NCBI RefSeq assembly: GCF_949628265.1
Contig: NC_088790.1
Span: 7,692,545-7,756,544 of the forward strand
Length of the DNA stretch: 64,000 nucleotides
Reading direction: 5' to 3'
Source of the DNA: Cloeon dipterum
Taxonomy: Eukaryota; Arthropoda; Insecta; Ephemeroptera; Baetidae
The position numbers were made by a program, and so were the translations under genes. Below, in pieces: positions 1-37,460 of this stretch. Under the pieces are notes generated by a model. That model did no database searches. It saw only the letters and a program-made list of their open reading frames with translations, and was not told the origin of the DNA. How positions within the stretch are numbered: the first letter of the stretch is position 1; every line of letters starts with the position of its first letter.

Positions 1-1586
1 AATGCTGTCGGGTGTATTTTCCACGTACGTTATTATAAAGTACCATAGTGGAACGTAATATAAAAATAAGGCGATCGGAACTCCATGCACACAAACACGC
101 GCGCACTCAAGAGTCTTATCGTTAGTCTATTTAGTATTTTATGCAATTATTTTTGTGTGCTGAGGGGGCAGGCGCGCCGTCCGGCGGCGGGCAGGCGTGT
201 CCGGGGAAGAATCTGCCTGCGGGCGCGCGGCGCGGACGCTCGCTCGCGCCCCCTCAGCTTTTATATTCTGTTGTTGCAAGCTGGAGTTCCATTTTTTGTG
301 TTAATTTATTTAAAAAGTAGCAAATTTTATAGCTCGCGCTAAGCACACTTTTCATGCACCACTTTCCATCGCACCACTTTTCACTGAATGCAAGAACCAG
401 TGCGTCCTGATTGACGAGCGCGGACGACGAGAGACGCGTACGCGTGCGTGTCCGTTCGGTTCTTTGGGCGCGCGCGGCGTCTCCCGTGCGCTCACCGCGA
501 AAATTTCACGTCGCACACCACTGTTGTTGTGAATCGATTTAGATTTGTGACGAACAGTGCGTGGTCAACAACTTTTTCTCTTCTCTTGACGGTGGTGTAG
601 TTGTACGAGCTACGTGAGTGATTTTTGCGAGAATTTATCAATTGGTCTGTCTGCACCTCTGGAAGCAGCGAATGTTGTACAAAGTGTCTATTCAATAAAT
701 GGCATTTATTGTAAAACGAATCAAACTCCCGTACGCCTTAGTTGAAAAATTTCTCAATCAAAGCCGAAACGCTGAGAAGATTGTAAACTGGTTGGAAAAT
801 CAAAGGTGGCGCAAGTTGGGGGGTGAGTGTTGAGAGTGAACAAGAGTAGAACACAAAATTTCCTTTTAGCAGCAGCTGCAGCGTCGTGTGAGTGTGTGTT
901 TCGCAACACGTCCACGTTTTCTTTTACATGCGCGCTATACTTATCGCTCTCCTTTTCTCTCGCTCTCTCTCTCTCTCCTGCCTTCTTGCATAATCATTAC
1001 ATTTTACATCTCCTTCCGAGCGGTCGAATGGGGAGCAGAGAGAAAATCGAAAATCGGGAGCAGGAGGAGGAGCAAATCTCTAGTCATCACAATTTTTGCA
1101 GCGAGTGTGTTTTGTGTGTGATTTTCGTGAGAGTGTGAGTGTATAGGTATTTTATAATCGTAAACAGGCAGCGGAGATCAAAAGCGAGCGTGTGTGTGAG
1201 TGAGTTGTTATATTTTTCGAGTGTGTGTGTCGTGTTGTGTTCGTTATTAATTTTTTTCCTTTTGTTCTTGCTTCCGAGAAATGAACGTAAAAACAGGAGG
1301 GCTCAATACAATATTTTTTTTCCAACAATACTTGTGTGTGTTTAACAACCGATCAAGAAAACGGGATCGTAACGAGTGTTCGTCCTCTCTCGCCAGTTGG
1401 CTACGGAGGCGACCGTCGGCTGCTGCAGCAGCAGCAACTTGCGGGTCAGCCTCGCGGCGTGTGTGTGATTGTGCGAGAGCCCGAACTCACGCCAGTCATT
1501 CAGCAGCGTTGTTTGGCTCGACACCGTCGTCCGCCCGGCGAGTGTTGTTACTCGGGCGTGGTGTCCAGCGCACGGGGTGGCCTGTC
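1..1586. other. 3' flank of the sodium channel gene, no coding sequence
   Basis: No reading frame here looks like a protein. The stretch lies downstream of the para stop codon on the minus strand, so its right part should be 3' untranslated region; a minus-strand AATAAA near 704-709 is one possible poly(A) signal, but nothing decides the cleavage site. It holds a GC-rich patch (about 170-250), a CT-rich run at about 955-976 and scattered TG repeats at about 880-1240. Confidence 0.6.
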
Positions 1587-24517
<22,931 letters not shown>

Positions 24518-27500
24518 CTGCAATGCAGAAGGAACGGTCACAGCGCAACGGCCTCAACAAAATCTACTGTGCGGACACGAGCCTCTGAATTGCATTGTAA
24601 GATGAAGCCCTGTTCTAAAAAATGCTCCATAACTTATTTGTCTTATTTTTTTTATCACATATTGTAAATAAAAAGATCTTCATTTGAGGTTGGCTCTTCT
24701 AAATTGAACACGAACTTCATCTTCGTTGCTTAATAATCTCCTTTTCGACAAGTTTTGGAGTAACAGTAGCGTTGTTTGTTAAGCATTTCACGAAACAAGG
24801 CACTCGTGTAATGCTGAAACTTGTCTGAAAGGAAATTGAGCATCAAGGATGAAGGCCGGTATCAATTTATTAAATATATATTTAATTAATATAACATTTT
24901 AAGGTTCAATGTCAATAGAGAAACAATATGTGTATATTTCACCGTTTCCATAGATAGTATCGCCCGAGCTCACCAAAAACTTTCAATTCCGTCGCAAATG
25001 AAATTGCCCTCAGAGAAAATCGGGAAGTTCCTGCTACAAAGTTAGGCATAGATGGCGCACCGGTTGCATAGATTCGATTTGCTCAGGCGCTCCGCTGTCA
25101 AAGGGTTTGCGAAGAATGTCTGTTGCGTGGAGCACACAGAACCTTCGCTCAAGCCTCGATTACCCAGGATTTATTCATTTGGCAAGCGCTTAGAAGCGAA
25201 ATACCTCTGATGCAAAAGGGCTCTTGGCATTATTGGTACTCTCTCTACCACAAAAAGGCCGATATTTTTTTTCCAAAACACACCTGCAACGTGCCGATAA
25301 AATATGACCGCAGACACCGCAGGAATCTATCGGAGAAAGCAAAAATGCAATTTCGAGCAACTGTTTGATCTGCGTGAAGAGGCATCGATTGGAATACCGC
25401 GCGCGCGGCGCCACTTCCTGTCCAAAATATAAATAAGTGAAAGCACCAGGGATATCTCTATTGAGCGGGTATTCCCAGAATACGATTGCTACACCGCCGG
25501 CCACTGACGAAGTACATGGGGCGTGTCTGCGAAATTTTTATGGCAGGTGCACGGTTCGGGTGAAACGGACCATTTCCCCTGCACTAAAGCGGAATTATTT
25601 CGTGAAATACGACGCCACAAACTCAAAATCCGTAAATTTCCCTTAAGACACGTCTCGGGCGAGAACGGAAAGGAATTGCTGCTGACCTTCGCGGTGCGTC
25701 AGTCGGATCGATCATCGTCATTAGCATAAATTGCACCGCGAGAGTTTGATTGAGATATTGGTTCAGTGTGGGCTTGCTCAAACAAACACATCAAAGAGGC
25801 CGTGTAACATGGAGTGTGTGCTGATCGATTGGTGATAATAATAATGGGATCGGGCGTACTCACCACCCTCCTAATGAGGGATGTTTCACGCGTGCAGTCC
25901 AGCTTGGCTCACGAAAACGGCGTATTCGATGACGTCATGCTGTTACTCGGAGTCAATGTTCCTGGAATCCGAACGACACAATTCGTTACAAAAATTGCAA
26001 AAGGCGACTGCAAACTGCCATTGGGAACCAAAAGCACCTGCATACGAAATCAGTTTTTTTATTGAAATGACTCTCGCGAAAGGGTAACATTATGTATGAT
26101 TTTTTTGTCCTATGTATACCACAAAAGGAGAGCGGCGCGCGGATTTTCTTGGGGTCAGCCCGGGTGTGTTCTCATCTAGGCGCCCTCTCGACCTTCTCGC
26201 CAACTACCTACCGCTCGCTCGTTCGCTCGCTCTTCCTCTCACAGCACAGCCCGCTCGCTGCGGAGCAAAAAATGCAGTCCGCATGAGGAGTGATCGAGCA
26301 GCCCGAAATTTGCCTCGGCAGCTGGGAAGTTTCCTGGGCCGGAAAGGTTATTCGTGTTTATTGTGTAAGAGAGAGCTGCAGTGTGACCGATTTCAACACC
26401 CAAACGGCTGCTTTACCGCCGCGGTGGCCTCGAGGGGCCCGTCGGCGCTGCGAACGCGTCTCCCGCGCGAACAGCCACACCCGAAATGGACTTTTGTGGG
26501 CTTTCTCAATGATTTATCAATGCACTCAGTCCTCAAAACTAATGTGTAAACCGGTGATTTTAACATTAAAAAAGCTTCTCTCTTGTATTCTTGGTTTTTT
26601 TATTTATATTAATAAAAATAAATAAAATAAATTCAATAGTGTTACGAATTTCCAAAAATCACAACAATTTTCAAACTAAAATTTCTCATTAATCTAAACT
26701 GTGCATTCAGTTTTCAGATTGTCAGCAAAGTTAAATGAAAATTAAATAAAAATTTGGCCACAAAAATACTCCTCTCTGTATTATTATATTCAATAATTGT
26801 TGCTAATAATCGACACACACACTGCTTATTTAAACTGTTATCCTTGTGATTTAAATTACAATTTATAGAGTAATTAATAGAAAAGGAATGTCAAAGTTGG
26901 CCACGAAATAGCGTGAGTTTCGGTTATAATTTGATCAATTTTAATTACGTTTTCGATCCGACCGAAACACGATAAAACCCCTGGCGAGCAATTAATCGGA
27001 GGCGTTCGATTTTGGCTGTTGAATCAGGTGAAACAATCGCGATCGTCATCACGTGCGTTTATTTGGTGCGCGCTCGCAACGCTGCCGAGTCTGTGCGAAG
27101 GCTTGTGATGACGCAATGCGGCAGACATAGTGAGAGTGCACATACTGCCTACTAAAGGGTTCGCCTAAGGGGTGCCGGGGAGTGAGCCAGCGAGCAGTCG
27201 CACCTCCCTCTCTGCCAGTTCCCTCCGTTCGCTTCTCGTTCTTTATTTTCACTTTTAAACCAGGTCGTTTGTATTTATTACTCTTGGAGGGTTCCCAAAA
27301 CCGTGCTGGGTTTCCTGGTGGTGGTAGCGAGAGGATTTAATTTTTGTGCGCAAAGAATTCCACCTCGGCGTCTGCGAACGCGGAGAAACAATGACTGCTG
27401 CGCTGACCAGTCTAGCAAGCAAGCGACGCTGGCTGCGACAAAGTACTAGCATTTTAAATCAATACTAGGGTGAAAATCTCGATTGCCCCCTTCGCAAGCA

Positions 27501-28540
27501 CGCGTTCGCCAAGACGGCGAATAAGGTCAGCCGGGGTCAATTCGATTAGCCGCGTGGACTCACAAACTATGCCACTGTTCGAGTCTTGTAGCTGAGATTG
27601 TTCAAGCTCTGCATCTAATTTTGATTGGAATAATTATTCCGAGAAAATGTAAAAGCTGTTTATATCTACACTGACAATGGAAAAAAGGTTTTTAACTGGT
27701 GCACTTCAAACTTATGTAATGTGGAGCAACTTTTCAAGTCGGTGCGATAAATCGAACTTCATTCGAGGAAATAGCTTTACACGAATACAGCAGATCCTTC
27801 GTAATAAATTATTTTGCTCTCAATGACGTCTCTAACCTGCACCGGAAACATTTTAGCGGTGGTTCTAAAACATCGGCGGCTATAATGTGAGAGTCAGCGG
27901 CGAGGAGGAAAACGGGAAAGGGCGGATGTGTGAGAGCGACAGGAAAATATATGTGACCTCCATGCGTGCTGGTGACAGAAAGCAAAATTAGTTTGTATAA
28001 ATAGTGCAGGCGGGACACGCACTGCACGAATTTGCCAGGAATGTCGGACGCACGCATGTAATTCCGCTCTAATTATACGTAATTGGACAGTTTATTATAG
28101 CCTCAGGCTGGTCATTTGCCAGTGTCGTGCCGCGCGGAATATCATCGGTTCGTCCGGCGAATCAAACGACAAGGCCAACAAAACTCAAGGTAACGCCTAA
28201 ATAGCTGCCCATTTTGTTGCGGAGCATATTCCTCCATTTTGGGATTCCGTTTACGATCGGCGCATAAAAATCCATCTGACTCATCGGAATGCGAAATCTG
28301 CCGAGCAGCAGCATCAGCAACCGGGAAGATCCAAAAAAATCTTGTTGACCCACAAATACACACAAGGGTGAGCGGCGAGAGCGGTCCTCGCGCGCGCAAA
28401 TAGCACATTTCGTCCCCCTATACTCTGCGCGAGGGTTGCTCGCTGAAAACGATGCCAGCAATGGAAATGCAGCCGCGGTCTAATGACCTACTCTGCTCTC
28501 CTTCAATAAGGGGCCAACCGGCCGACTGCAAAGCAGGCAG

Positions 28541-28600
28541 GCGAGCGGGCGAGAGGGCGAGCGGGTGAACCAGCGAGAGGGCGAACGAGGGAGGGAAGAA
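28541..28600. repeat. GCGAG-type quasi-repeat
   Basis: Purine-rich sequence made of repeated GCGAGCGGGC and GAGAGGGCGAG units with variants. Similar GCTCGCTCG-type runs, in the opposite orientation, occur near 26210-26235 and GCGAGCGAGC near 28709-28722. No protein coding sense is apparent. Confidence 0.6.
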
Positions 28601-29114
28601 ATATACGCGCTGTCTGATGGTACACGCTGTCCTGACCCAGAGAATTGCGTGTCGCAGCCGATCAATTAAATAACGTCTCAATATAAGGTGCGTGAATGAA
28701 ATTAATTAAGCGCGAGCGAGCGAGGGCGAGCCGCGCGCCAAATATTTCACCGGCCAATTTCGGTGGTGCGAATTCGGAGTGAAAAGAGCACGAGAGCAGA
28801 GCGAGCGAGCGGCTTAAAGTCAGCGAGAACAAGCGGCAGAGCTGAGAGAGCTGAATCCACGAGCACGGCTCGCCTGCTTGCTTGCTGGTGATATCGATTG
28901 AGCTACAGCTCTGCTGGTACTTTGCCACATTCACAGGCCACCTCCATTATGAATGAAAGGGGAGCAACTGCCGCGTAAAAACGCCGAGAGGCCAGTCTGT
29001 CGATGCTGCGAATAAATAAGCAGCGTGTGCGTTTCCGTGCCACTTTAACTACTTGGCTGGCTGCATGCTTAATCTGCGGCCGGCCGACCGGCCGGCCAGC
29101 GGAGATATGAGTGC

Positions 29115-29178
29115 GTGGGCGGGCGGGCGTCCTGCTCACGCGCCCGATGCCTCCGCGCCAGCCCGCCCGCCCGCCCAC
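29115..29178. repeat. GC-rich inverted repeat (15-bp perfect arms)
   Basis: GTGGGCGGGCGGGCG at 29115-29129 is the exact reverse complement of 29164-29178, with a 34-nt spacer. A palindromic run of GGCCGGCC units lies just upstream at about 29079-29098. The arms consist of simple GGGC repeats, so pairing could slip in several registers. Confidence 0.7.
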
Positions 29179-31258
29179 CCCGCTGCTCTGCTGACGGCGT
29201 GTGAGCAAACAAGACCTTTGGCCCCAATTTCGCGACTATCTCACTTGGCATGACCCCCGCGGCGGCAGCTCTCGCTCATTTAAATGGCGATTGGATCATA
29301 AATTTTGGCTCGGTGCGCGCCGCGTTTTATATCTTGAGATAAGCAGTGAGTAACTGCTGTCACCGGAACAGCCGGAAAATCGCGGCGAATTAACTTTGTC
29401 CGCGGCGCAACTTTTCGGAGAGACGAGCATGCCCTCCGACACCCGTACACTTGCGACAGCATAAAATATTTAAAGTAGGCAACCTGCTTGGCGTGCATGT
29501 GCTCCGGTTGCATAGCCGCATTAAATATTAAAGCCCACGAGCTCTTTACTCGTATTAAAAAGTCGAAATTTCGAGCCGCTGCTTAACTTACCATTTTCGC
29601 CTATAACACATAGTAATCCTTTCAGAGCAGCCCTGCAACAAAGAGGGGAAAGGTCAGTAAGACTCGTTATCGGCTCTTAATAAGGCTTCAGGGTAAGTAA
29701 AGGGCAAAACGTTTGTCCCATTCGCGGGGGTTAGTAAAACGGCTGGAATTTCAGCCGTGTGACGAGTGGCGCAAGTGTTTTTGATTCAAGTGAGCCGACA
29801 GATTTAGAAATAAAGTCGGCGTTTTCCTGATTGCGACGGCTGAAAAGAGTGGCGAGCAGGTTAATCCAGTCAATGTTGCATGGAAAAGTAGACGACGACC
29901 CCATTCATGATGCAAATTGAGCGAAGCGTGACTCAAAATGTTTATTATTAACTCCAGCTTCAAAGTTCCCAGAAAACGCGCCGGCTTTCTTGTCAGGCAC
30001 GGCTTCTGCGGCAAGCTGCGGCGAGCGCAGCTCCGTCCAAACGCACGCATTCCAGACTTTGTTTCATATTTTTAAACAAAGGGTGCGGAGAAAGTGGCAT
30101 CGCTATTGAAAGTTTGCGACTCTCCGCTAGGATTGTGATCGCGGCATTAATTTCACCTGAATCGTTCATGTCGCAAGATAATTTTTCATGTCTTTCCGAG
30201 CCACCGGCGCGCGCTCGTTGCTTGAGCCAAACAGCGTGCCAACTTTTATGCGCAATGAAGAGATTAGCCTCCGACGTAAATTATATGCTTATTGCCTGTT
30301 GGTGTGCGTTTTGCAAGCGCAGTATGTTCGCCGGCAAACAGGCGAGACGGCTCTTTAAACTGCAAACTTATATATTTAAATGTAAATCAATACACACGCG
30401 GCGCTACGTCACGGCCTTGGCGATCAATACGCCCAACTACATCGCCTACTCGCACACACTACACAGAAAGTCGGCTATCGAGCTTTAAATGCCGACTTCA
30501 GGTAGCCAATGGAACTTGTAGGCACTGGAGCATGCCCAGGATGTTATAATAATGCGGTGCTGCAGGAATCTCGAGAAGGCCAAACCCGCGTGCCTCTAAA
30601 TATTTAACCAGCTTGCTCACTCGTAAATGATACTAAATGTTTCCATTTAAAGCTTTTTATCAAATAAAGGAAAGTCTTGTCATTTTCTACGCTTTATGCT
30701 TCAGTTTAATTTTATATTTTTGGCAAGTCTAATGTTAAAAAGAAGAATTAAATAAGAGATATCTTGCTCAAATTAATTCGTAGACACAACCAAAATGATT
30801 TAAGTAAAAAAGTTGTTGCAGAGCTATAAAAAATTCTCCAATCGTGATCTCGCAACACGTATCTCTTCTTGAACATTTTCCATATTCAACGTCTGCGAGG
30901 AAAAGCTGCATAACAAATCACGTGTGAACACGAGCGGGTAAGCTAATTAAACGGCGAGCGGAAGGAATTATCATGAGACTGAAGGTCGGTGACCGCGCCA
31001 GGGGCTGATGCGAAATGCTCCGAGGGAATCCGTCAGCATCATTCAGAATCCGAGTGTCGCCGCGAGAGAGTTGACAAAGAGCCCCTTTTACCATCAGACA
31101 CTTTAAATACCGCACACAAAACGCAGTCGGCGGCGACGGCGGCTCAGTGTGAAAATGCCACTCTCAAATTCTTTTTCAAAAGACAGAAATTGCCGCTGTG
31201 CGCGATGCTCGCGGAAACAGCGACTGAAATTTGAATCAGTCAACCTGTGATTACAAGT

Positions 31259-31276
31259 GAGTGTGTGTGTGTGTGT
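31259..31276. repeat. (TG)n microsatellite
   Basis: A short perfect GT/TG dinucleotide run in the gene-free region. No associated gene. Confidence 0.85.
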
Positions 31277-34200
31277 TGTATTTTTTGCTTTAAGGTACGT
31301 TGTCATGGCAACTGGGCTTTTTCCGCAGTAGCGTTTCAGTCTCGGGCTACGTCACCCCGACCGGCCGCTTACGTCACTATCAAACGCTAGGAATATTCTG
31401 TGTCCTCGTTACCCCATAATCAAGATCGCATTGTGCATTCTCGAATTATTGAGGCTCACCAGGCTGTTTCGTATGCGAGCCGCCTCCGAGCGGGGAAAGA
31501 ATGCCGCGTACTCCTTCGATCAGCGCAACCGTTTGTCCAATTAAGGCGAGAAATGGGCCAATTTCCAGCGCATTCCTCCCCTGAATTTTTCATCTCCCCC
31601 TAGTAGAGTGTACGAAATCACGGCCACCTCGCGCAAGAGGCGCAATTTGCAAAAATAGAACCGGCGAGCGGGAAAGTGGAGTAAAAATAAATGGCGCATA
31701 CCGGACGGAAATTCTGTTTACTATTAAGATTCACGGGCACATGAGGAAAAACGATATAAATTCTTAGTTCAATAAACCACGCGCTTAGAAAAATGCTTGA
31801 ATAGGAAAGGAAATTGATTCATTCTATTGCAAATTTCAATACAGACTGTTAAAACCTACCTGTAATCATTCATCAAAAAATTAAAAATTAAAAATTTCGC
31901 CCTCCAGAGAAAGCTGAACTCTTTTTTCTAGAGTCTTTTGCCCTGACCTTATTTGTAGGGGACATTCTCGCAGAGTAGTGGTTCCCGAGCCATAATATTT
32001 TTTATAGTTCTCAGGAATACGCTTAAAAGCTCGAGTAGAAATCATTAATGAACAATGAGACTATGTTCAAAGGGTGCAAGTGAAGCCTTTTTAATGCACT
32101 GGGTGAAAATTTAAATACTTATAAAAAGTGCATGAACGATGAGGGGAAAATAAACGGCTTCCGCTATAATTCCCAAAGGAGCCGATGATAAAATTCAAAC
32201 GAAACTAGTATAAACTCGCATTGGATGCGCGTTTTATGTCTCCTTCCTTTTCTCATACAAATGTTAGAAAATAAAATAATATGTGTTTCTGTAGCTTGTG
32301 AATGCCAATAAGATTTAAACTTTGGGAATGTCACTTGAAATTCAAATTAACTACCAACCTGCAAGATGATTGATAGAGTTGCGTTGACTGCAAAGTCCAG
32401 CTTGTTAAAAATACATGTTTCAATTTTAGCACTCTTTATGGAAAAGTTTCTACGAGTGGTAATGAAACCCCTTGCTTTAGCCACCACTGGGATACAGAGC
32501 CACGTGCGACAAATAATTTCGCGAACGAATTACATGGGCAGCACAGGCGCAAGAGATGTGTCGGTGCTGAGAAATACCGCCGTTGTCCCCGCACCAGGAA
32601 CTTAGGTTGAAATGCTACACATTCATCCCGTGATATCCTTCCATATAATTATGTTAGAAAGGTGCAAACCGACCAGTAGCGAGTCAGACACCTTTCACAT
32701 TTCTCCCCAGTTCTAATTAACTTAACAACGCGAACGAGTCAAATGACGGAATCCATCTATCCAGCTCAGGTTCAATAACTCTCACAAATTTTACTCGATT
32801 TGAGAGTGCACGCCATCGTCTTAAGTTTTAACCAATTTGAAGTTGCTTAAAGAATCTTTAAATCGATTCAATTATTCAAAATGAGTCTTGATTCATGTTA
32901 ATTTAATGAAAATATAATTTATGAGATATATACTGACAGTTTTAATTGCTTTCATTACAATTCCATGAATTGTTTACACAACAAAAAGAAAGAAAGAAAG
33001 AGATAATTAAGATTCTTCCTACGCGGCTAAGTACTACTGTTGCTGAACAAAGGCGATTCTCCAGCCGCCGTTTTGCAACTTACGCAAAACGGGAACAAAC
33101 AAGACGGAAGACACACCCCTTTCATCGCACGCAGCCACACCTGGGATCTGCGAGGGAAGGCAAGGTTTTTTTTAGTGACAAAACTACGCACAGGATATTG
33201 CAGTTCACGCACAGGAAACACGGTCGGTTCTATTGCGTTTTCTCGCAAGTCGGCGACGCGGCGAAATAGATATATATGTTGCCCGCGGAATGCGATGCGC
33301 TGCCGCCGTGACTGACAATGACTTCAGGGCCAGTCTAATTGTATTTCACGCATTAGCTTCTCTTTTCCTCGTCACTCTCCAAGGTCCAACTGCAGTCGCA
33401 GCAACCGTGCGAGAAAGACCGCTTTCTCAGTCCTGCTTGCTTTTGGCCTGCGCAATTGTGGCTGCAGCGCACGAGAAATTTCTCGATCTTTCTTTCGGTT
33501 TTATATGTATAAGTGGGTGGTTTAGAGAACTCCAAATGAACGAATACTGGAAACTTTCATTCCACCTGTCTCGAATATGATTATTGGTAATACACAGAAC
33601 CGCGAAGGGATGCTAAAAAGACACAGCATACGTCATTGGATTTAGATCCTAGTTGCACGAATTTTATTTTGTTGTCTGTGTTAATCATACAAAACAGTTA
33701 AATAAACTACATACAATCAGAACCAAAAATTAAGCTAATAAAGGAATGTCGGTTCGTAACAGGTACGGCACAAACTAATTTTATTGTTATTACCAACAAC
33801 GCCGTATTAAACAAATTAAATTGCAATTTCAATTGCATTTAGCCAAAAAGTTTTGCTTCTTTTGTGGAGTATTTTTTCACGCTGTTTTCATTTAAATTCA
33901 AATGTAAAAAATATATTTAAATTTATGGACTACTATATTTTATATCATAACTTAGTCTACGACACTTAATCAAAACAATGAAATGGAGGCATAAAGTAAA
34001 ATTCCTAACCGTCTAAGCTCAATGATTTAGGAATTAAATGCTAGGCCGACTTACTCATTACATTATTTCAAATTGCTTCGATTTTTGAACTTTTTAGTTG
34101 GAGAAAAATAATTTCATTCTAAAATGTTAAGTTCAAAATGGGTTAAATTGTAAAGTAAAATCTAAAAATTGTATAAGGTAATCAACCAAGATTTTAAAGC

Positions 34201-35462
34201 CAGTATATTGATTTAAAGTTCAAAACATTATTTGAGAATACTCAATTTTAATTGACAAAGAGAGACGTGCAGTTTTATTTCCTATATTTTCAGCACTATC
34301 GATCTTCATAAAATTACTAAAATATCACTCTACATCATAAAAAAATAAGAAAAAAGTCATACAAGGGCCTCAAATTAAAATCATTTGATAAATTGGCAGG
34401 CCATGAACAATATTAGCGATGAAAAGTCAATCTCGCGCGTGCGAAGGTACATCAATTATTGTCATCGCCGCGTTACGGTTGCGAACAATACACAGCTAAT
34501 GATCTGATGACAGTGGTGGCAAAGGCGGGATTCTTTTAGCTCAGGGTATCAAATATTTGTGATTGTCGGGCTATTGATTGGTCCGAAAAAAGCCGTCCAT
34601 GAAGTAGACACAGACACGACGAATAATAAAAAGCAGCAGCTTTTAAGGAAATTGATCGTGCGCGCGCGGCAGTGCAGCGGCCATAATTTCTATTATCTAA
34701 TTCCGTTGTTTCGCGTTTCGCGGCCGAAAAGTGGGGCTGGAATGTTCAGATTCAGTGGACCAATTAAAATGGCCTTTGGATTGGCCAACGGGTGACGTCA
34801 CGCGGTCCCAACTGATTGTGAGCGACACGCGAGAAAGTCTTCTTAATCAATACACACAAGCCTGCTTATGCAGGCTGCCAGAAGCGGCGAGCAGCGGCGG
34901 CGGCGGCTGGCCCGCGTTTTCCGCTTTTCCTCCGGCTCAGCAACCCCAGCGAGAGAGCCGCAATTTCGTTTGCGCCACGCGCGCGATTGAAAGCCAACAT
35001 ATAGAGGTGACAAATGACGCCGCCTCTCAAAAGATCAAGCTGCCAAAAATGACGAAAAATTTGTCTCGCCGCAAATTTGAGCCGCGACCTCTGGGGACAA
35101 AGCCAGGGGAAATTTCGCATTATCGCGCCGGCTGCTCGCAAAGTGGATTGGTTTACAATACATTTGCATTAGCGGCACTATCAAGCTGTCGTTATCTCCG
35201 GCAAACAGTACGAGCGATTATTGCCAATTGAATAAATATGTAACTTGAAAACGCAAAGTATCAGGGGAGCTAGCTCATCTGTCAGCCCGAGAGCATTTTT
35301 AGTGGAAAAGAAATAAATTTCGGCGTCAGACGCCCGCTGGGACTTTATCAAGAAATCAACATTCGCTTGACGGTTTTAAGACGCGGTATTGATTTTCAAT
35401 TTTCTCGACACTTGAGCTCGAGTGTCTTGCAACAAGTTTTCAGATCAATAGTGTATCTTGAC

Positions 35463-35483
35463 AAAAAAAAAAAAAAAAAAAAA
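35463..35483. repeat. Poly(A) run, 21 nt
   Basis: A homopolymer of 21 adenines in the gene-free region. It may be the tail of an old retroposed element, but no element body or target-site duplication is evident around it. Confidence 0.8.
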
Positions 35484-37193
35484 TACGCCGAGACGCCGAG
35501 AAATGTACATTTTGAACCGACCGAACTGACTAGTTTTGATCCGCGAGAGGAAGGTGCATTTTCGGCGGTGTATGACATATTACATGCCTCGCGGCTGGGA
35601 AACAATTTGAGCAACCGGCGAAATGTTTGCTTTGAGTTCATTATTGATGTTCCATACCTGGATGACAACCCACCAGCTTTCGGCTCAGTCACGTGTCCTC
35701 CAAATCGAAGCTATGCTTTTCTAGCCGACGCCTGTTTTGAACAATCGCCATGGCTACACACATGAAATATATGACTTTGTGCCAATCATTCCACGGCGAG
35801 CTTTCTCTTTCTGTCTCGCAATTTGCCACCGAGATAATTCGAAAGCCACTTTGCTAACTCGTCGCGGCGAAAGCAGCAACGCACGTCCAGGCCAAAAATG
35901 TCAATAGTTTTGATTGTATTTTTAAAGCTATCGCACGGCTGGATCGAAATTCCGTGGTAGCGAGCATTTAATGCTAGCGCGATGAAGCGATTACGGCGCA
36001 AACAATAATAAACTCGCTGATATACACATTGTGAGGGGTAAAATCTAGGAATTTAGATTTACCTTTTTTACAACCGCGAATGTTTTGCTCAAGTGATCTC
36101 GTTCGGTGTTGCCGCTCGATAAATTTTCCCTCTGCGAATTCGACTCAGACAAATCTCTTCCGTCAACGTCTGCGCGACTGCCGCGTTTGTCTTTCGGATG
36201 TGCGTTTCGATTATTGGCGGAAGACGATCAGATTCTGAAATGGCTATTGACGCCCCGACGGTCTCCCGAGGAGATTCCACGACTTTGAGGATCTTGTCAA
36301 CTGCAGCAATTTTACCCTTTTGGCGGCTGAGCAGCAAAGAGTCGATGCCGTGGTAATTCATTTCCCGCATGCACTTCTTGCCGAGTTATGAAAATTTTTC
36401 CTCCTTCCACCCTGCGCTCACTGCGGTATTGGCATGTCGCGCGAGCCAGCCGAGCATGGAACGGCTGGCTGTGCCTCTACATGGGTATATTTATTTACAA
36501 AAGCGCGCGCCTCATTCATTGCGGCCCATCAATGAGGTGGCTGCTGCTGCTGCGGGGCGCTTTCCTTCCACCTCTGGTTCCTAGAAGCGAGGGTCTCCGT
36601 TCGCCGACCCACCGACCGACCGATCGGGCATCCTCTCACGACGCGCTTGTTGCCAAAGGGGTGCCCAAAAATCGTTACTCCGCCGTTCGTTCGTATTTTC
36701 CTGGCAAACGCCACCGCACGCCTGACTTTTTGTTCATCAGAGCCGCGCAATTAGCGCCAGACTGTTGGAAAAATGGATTTTGTCCAATGGCAAACAAGGT
36801 GGGGTTGCGTGGTGTCATGTTCGAATGCTCTTATTCTCGTCGTGTGCCAGTTTTTACAACGGCGAGAGTTCAAATTTCATCGAAGGAAATTTAACCAAAT
36901 AAAACACGAGCCATTGCGCAAAAGACAGACAATCGAGATAAATCGAGAGCGATTTGAAAATCCATTTTTATATCACAGACAAAAGGCGATGCTATTGTTC
37001 TCTTGTCATTAGTCGGGCAGAGTAATGTCTTTTGTGTCAGCATTAGCGGCGCAAGTGGGCGAATGTGATCCCATTGAAATATAAATCAACAAAACGTTGC
37101 CACCGTGTCTCAATTACGGGCTTATGCCAGCAGATAGAAGGGAAAAAACTGGAGCAGCACACGGCATAGCGTTTCTGCGGCGCGCGCGAGTAG

Positions 37194-37243
37194 GTGTGTG
37201 TGTGTGTGTATGTGTGTGTGTGTGTGTATGTGTGTGTGTGTGC
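37194..37243. repeat. (TG)n microsatellite, about 50 bp
   Basis: Nearly uninterrupted TG repeats with two TATG interruptions. A second TG run of 22 bp lies at 37439-37460. The open frames of Cys-Val repeats over these runs are artefacts. Confidence 0.9.
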
Positions 37244-37438
37244 TGTGTAACATTAAATTTCCCTCAACAAGGTCGGGCCGCTTATCTGGAATTGAAATAC
37301 GAACGGGGAGCCCACGTTCAAAATGTGTACCTGTGTCTCCTGCTCAACCAGCCGTCTCGCTACTGGAAAACGTCCGAACAGTTCATCAGCCGCCGGCGCT
37401 AATTACTTTCCGCAGACGATTTCGAACGGTGTTGGGAG

Positions 37439-37460
37439 TGTGTGTGTGTGTGTGTGTGTG
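37439..37460. repeat. (TG)n microsatellite, 22 bp
   Basis: Eleven perfect TG units, about 200 bp from the longer TG run at 37194-37243. Confidence 0.9.

Noticed and set aside
26112-26549. A 145-codon plus-strand frame.
   Set aside because: Overlaps another open frame on the same strand in a CpG-rich block; no recognisable motif.
34731-36894. Plus-strand frames of 132-168 codons (34731-35231, 35367-35765, 36388-36894).
   Set aside because: No similarity to any family, one includes a poly(A) run read as lysines, and GC-rich islands explain the lack of stops.
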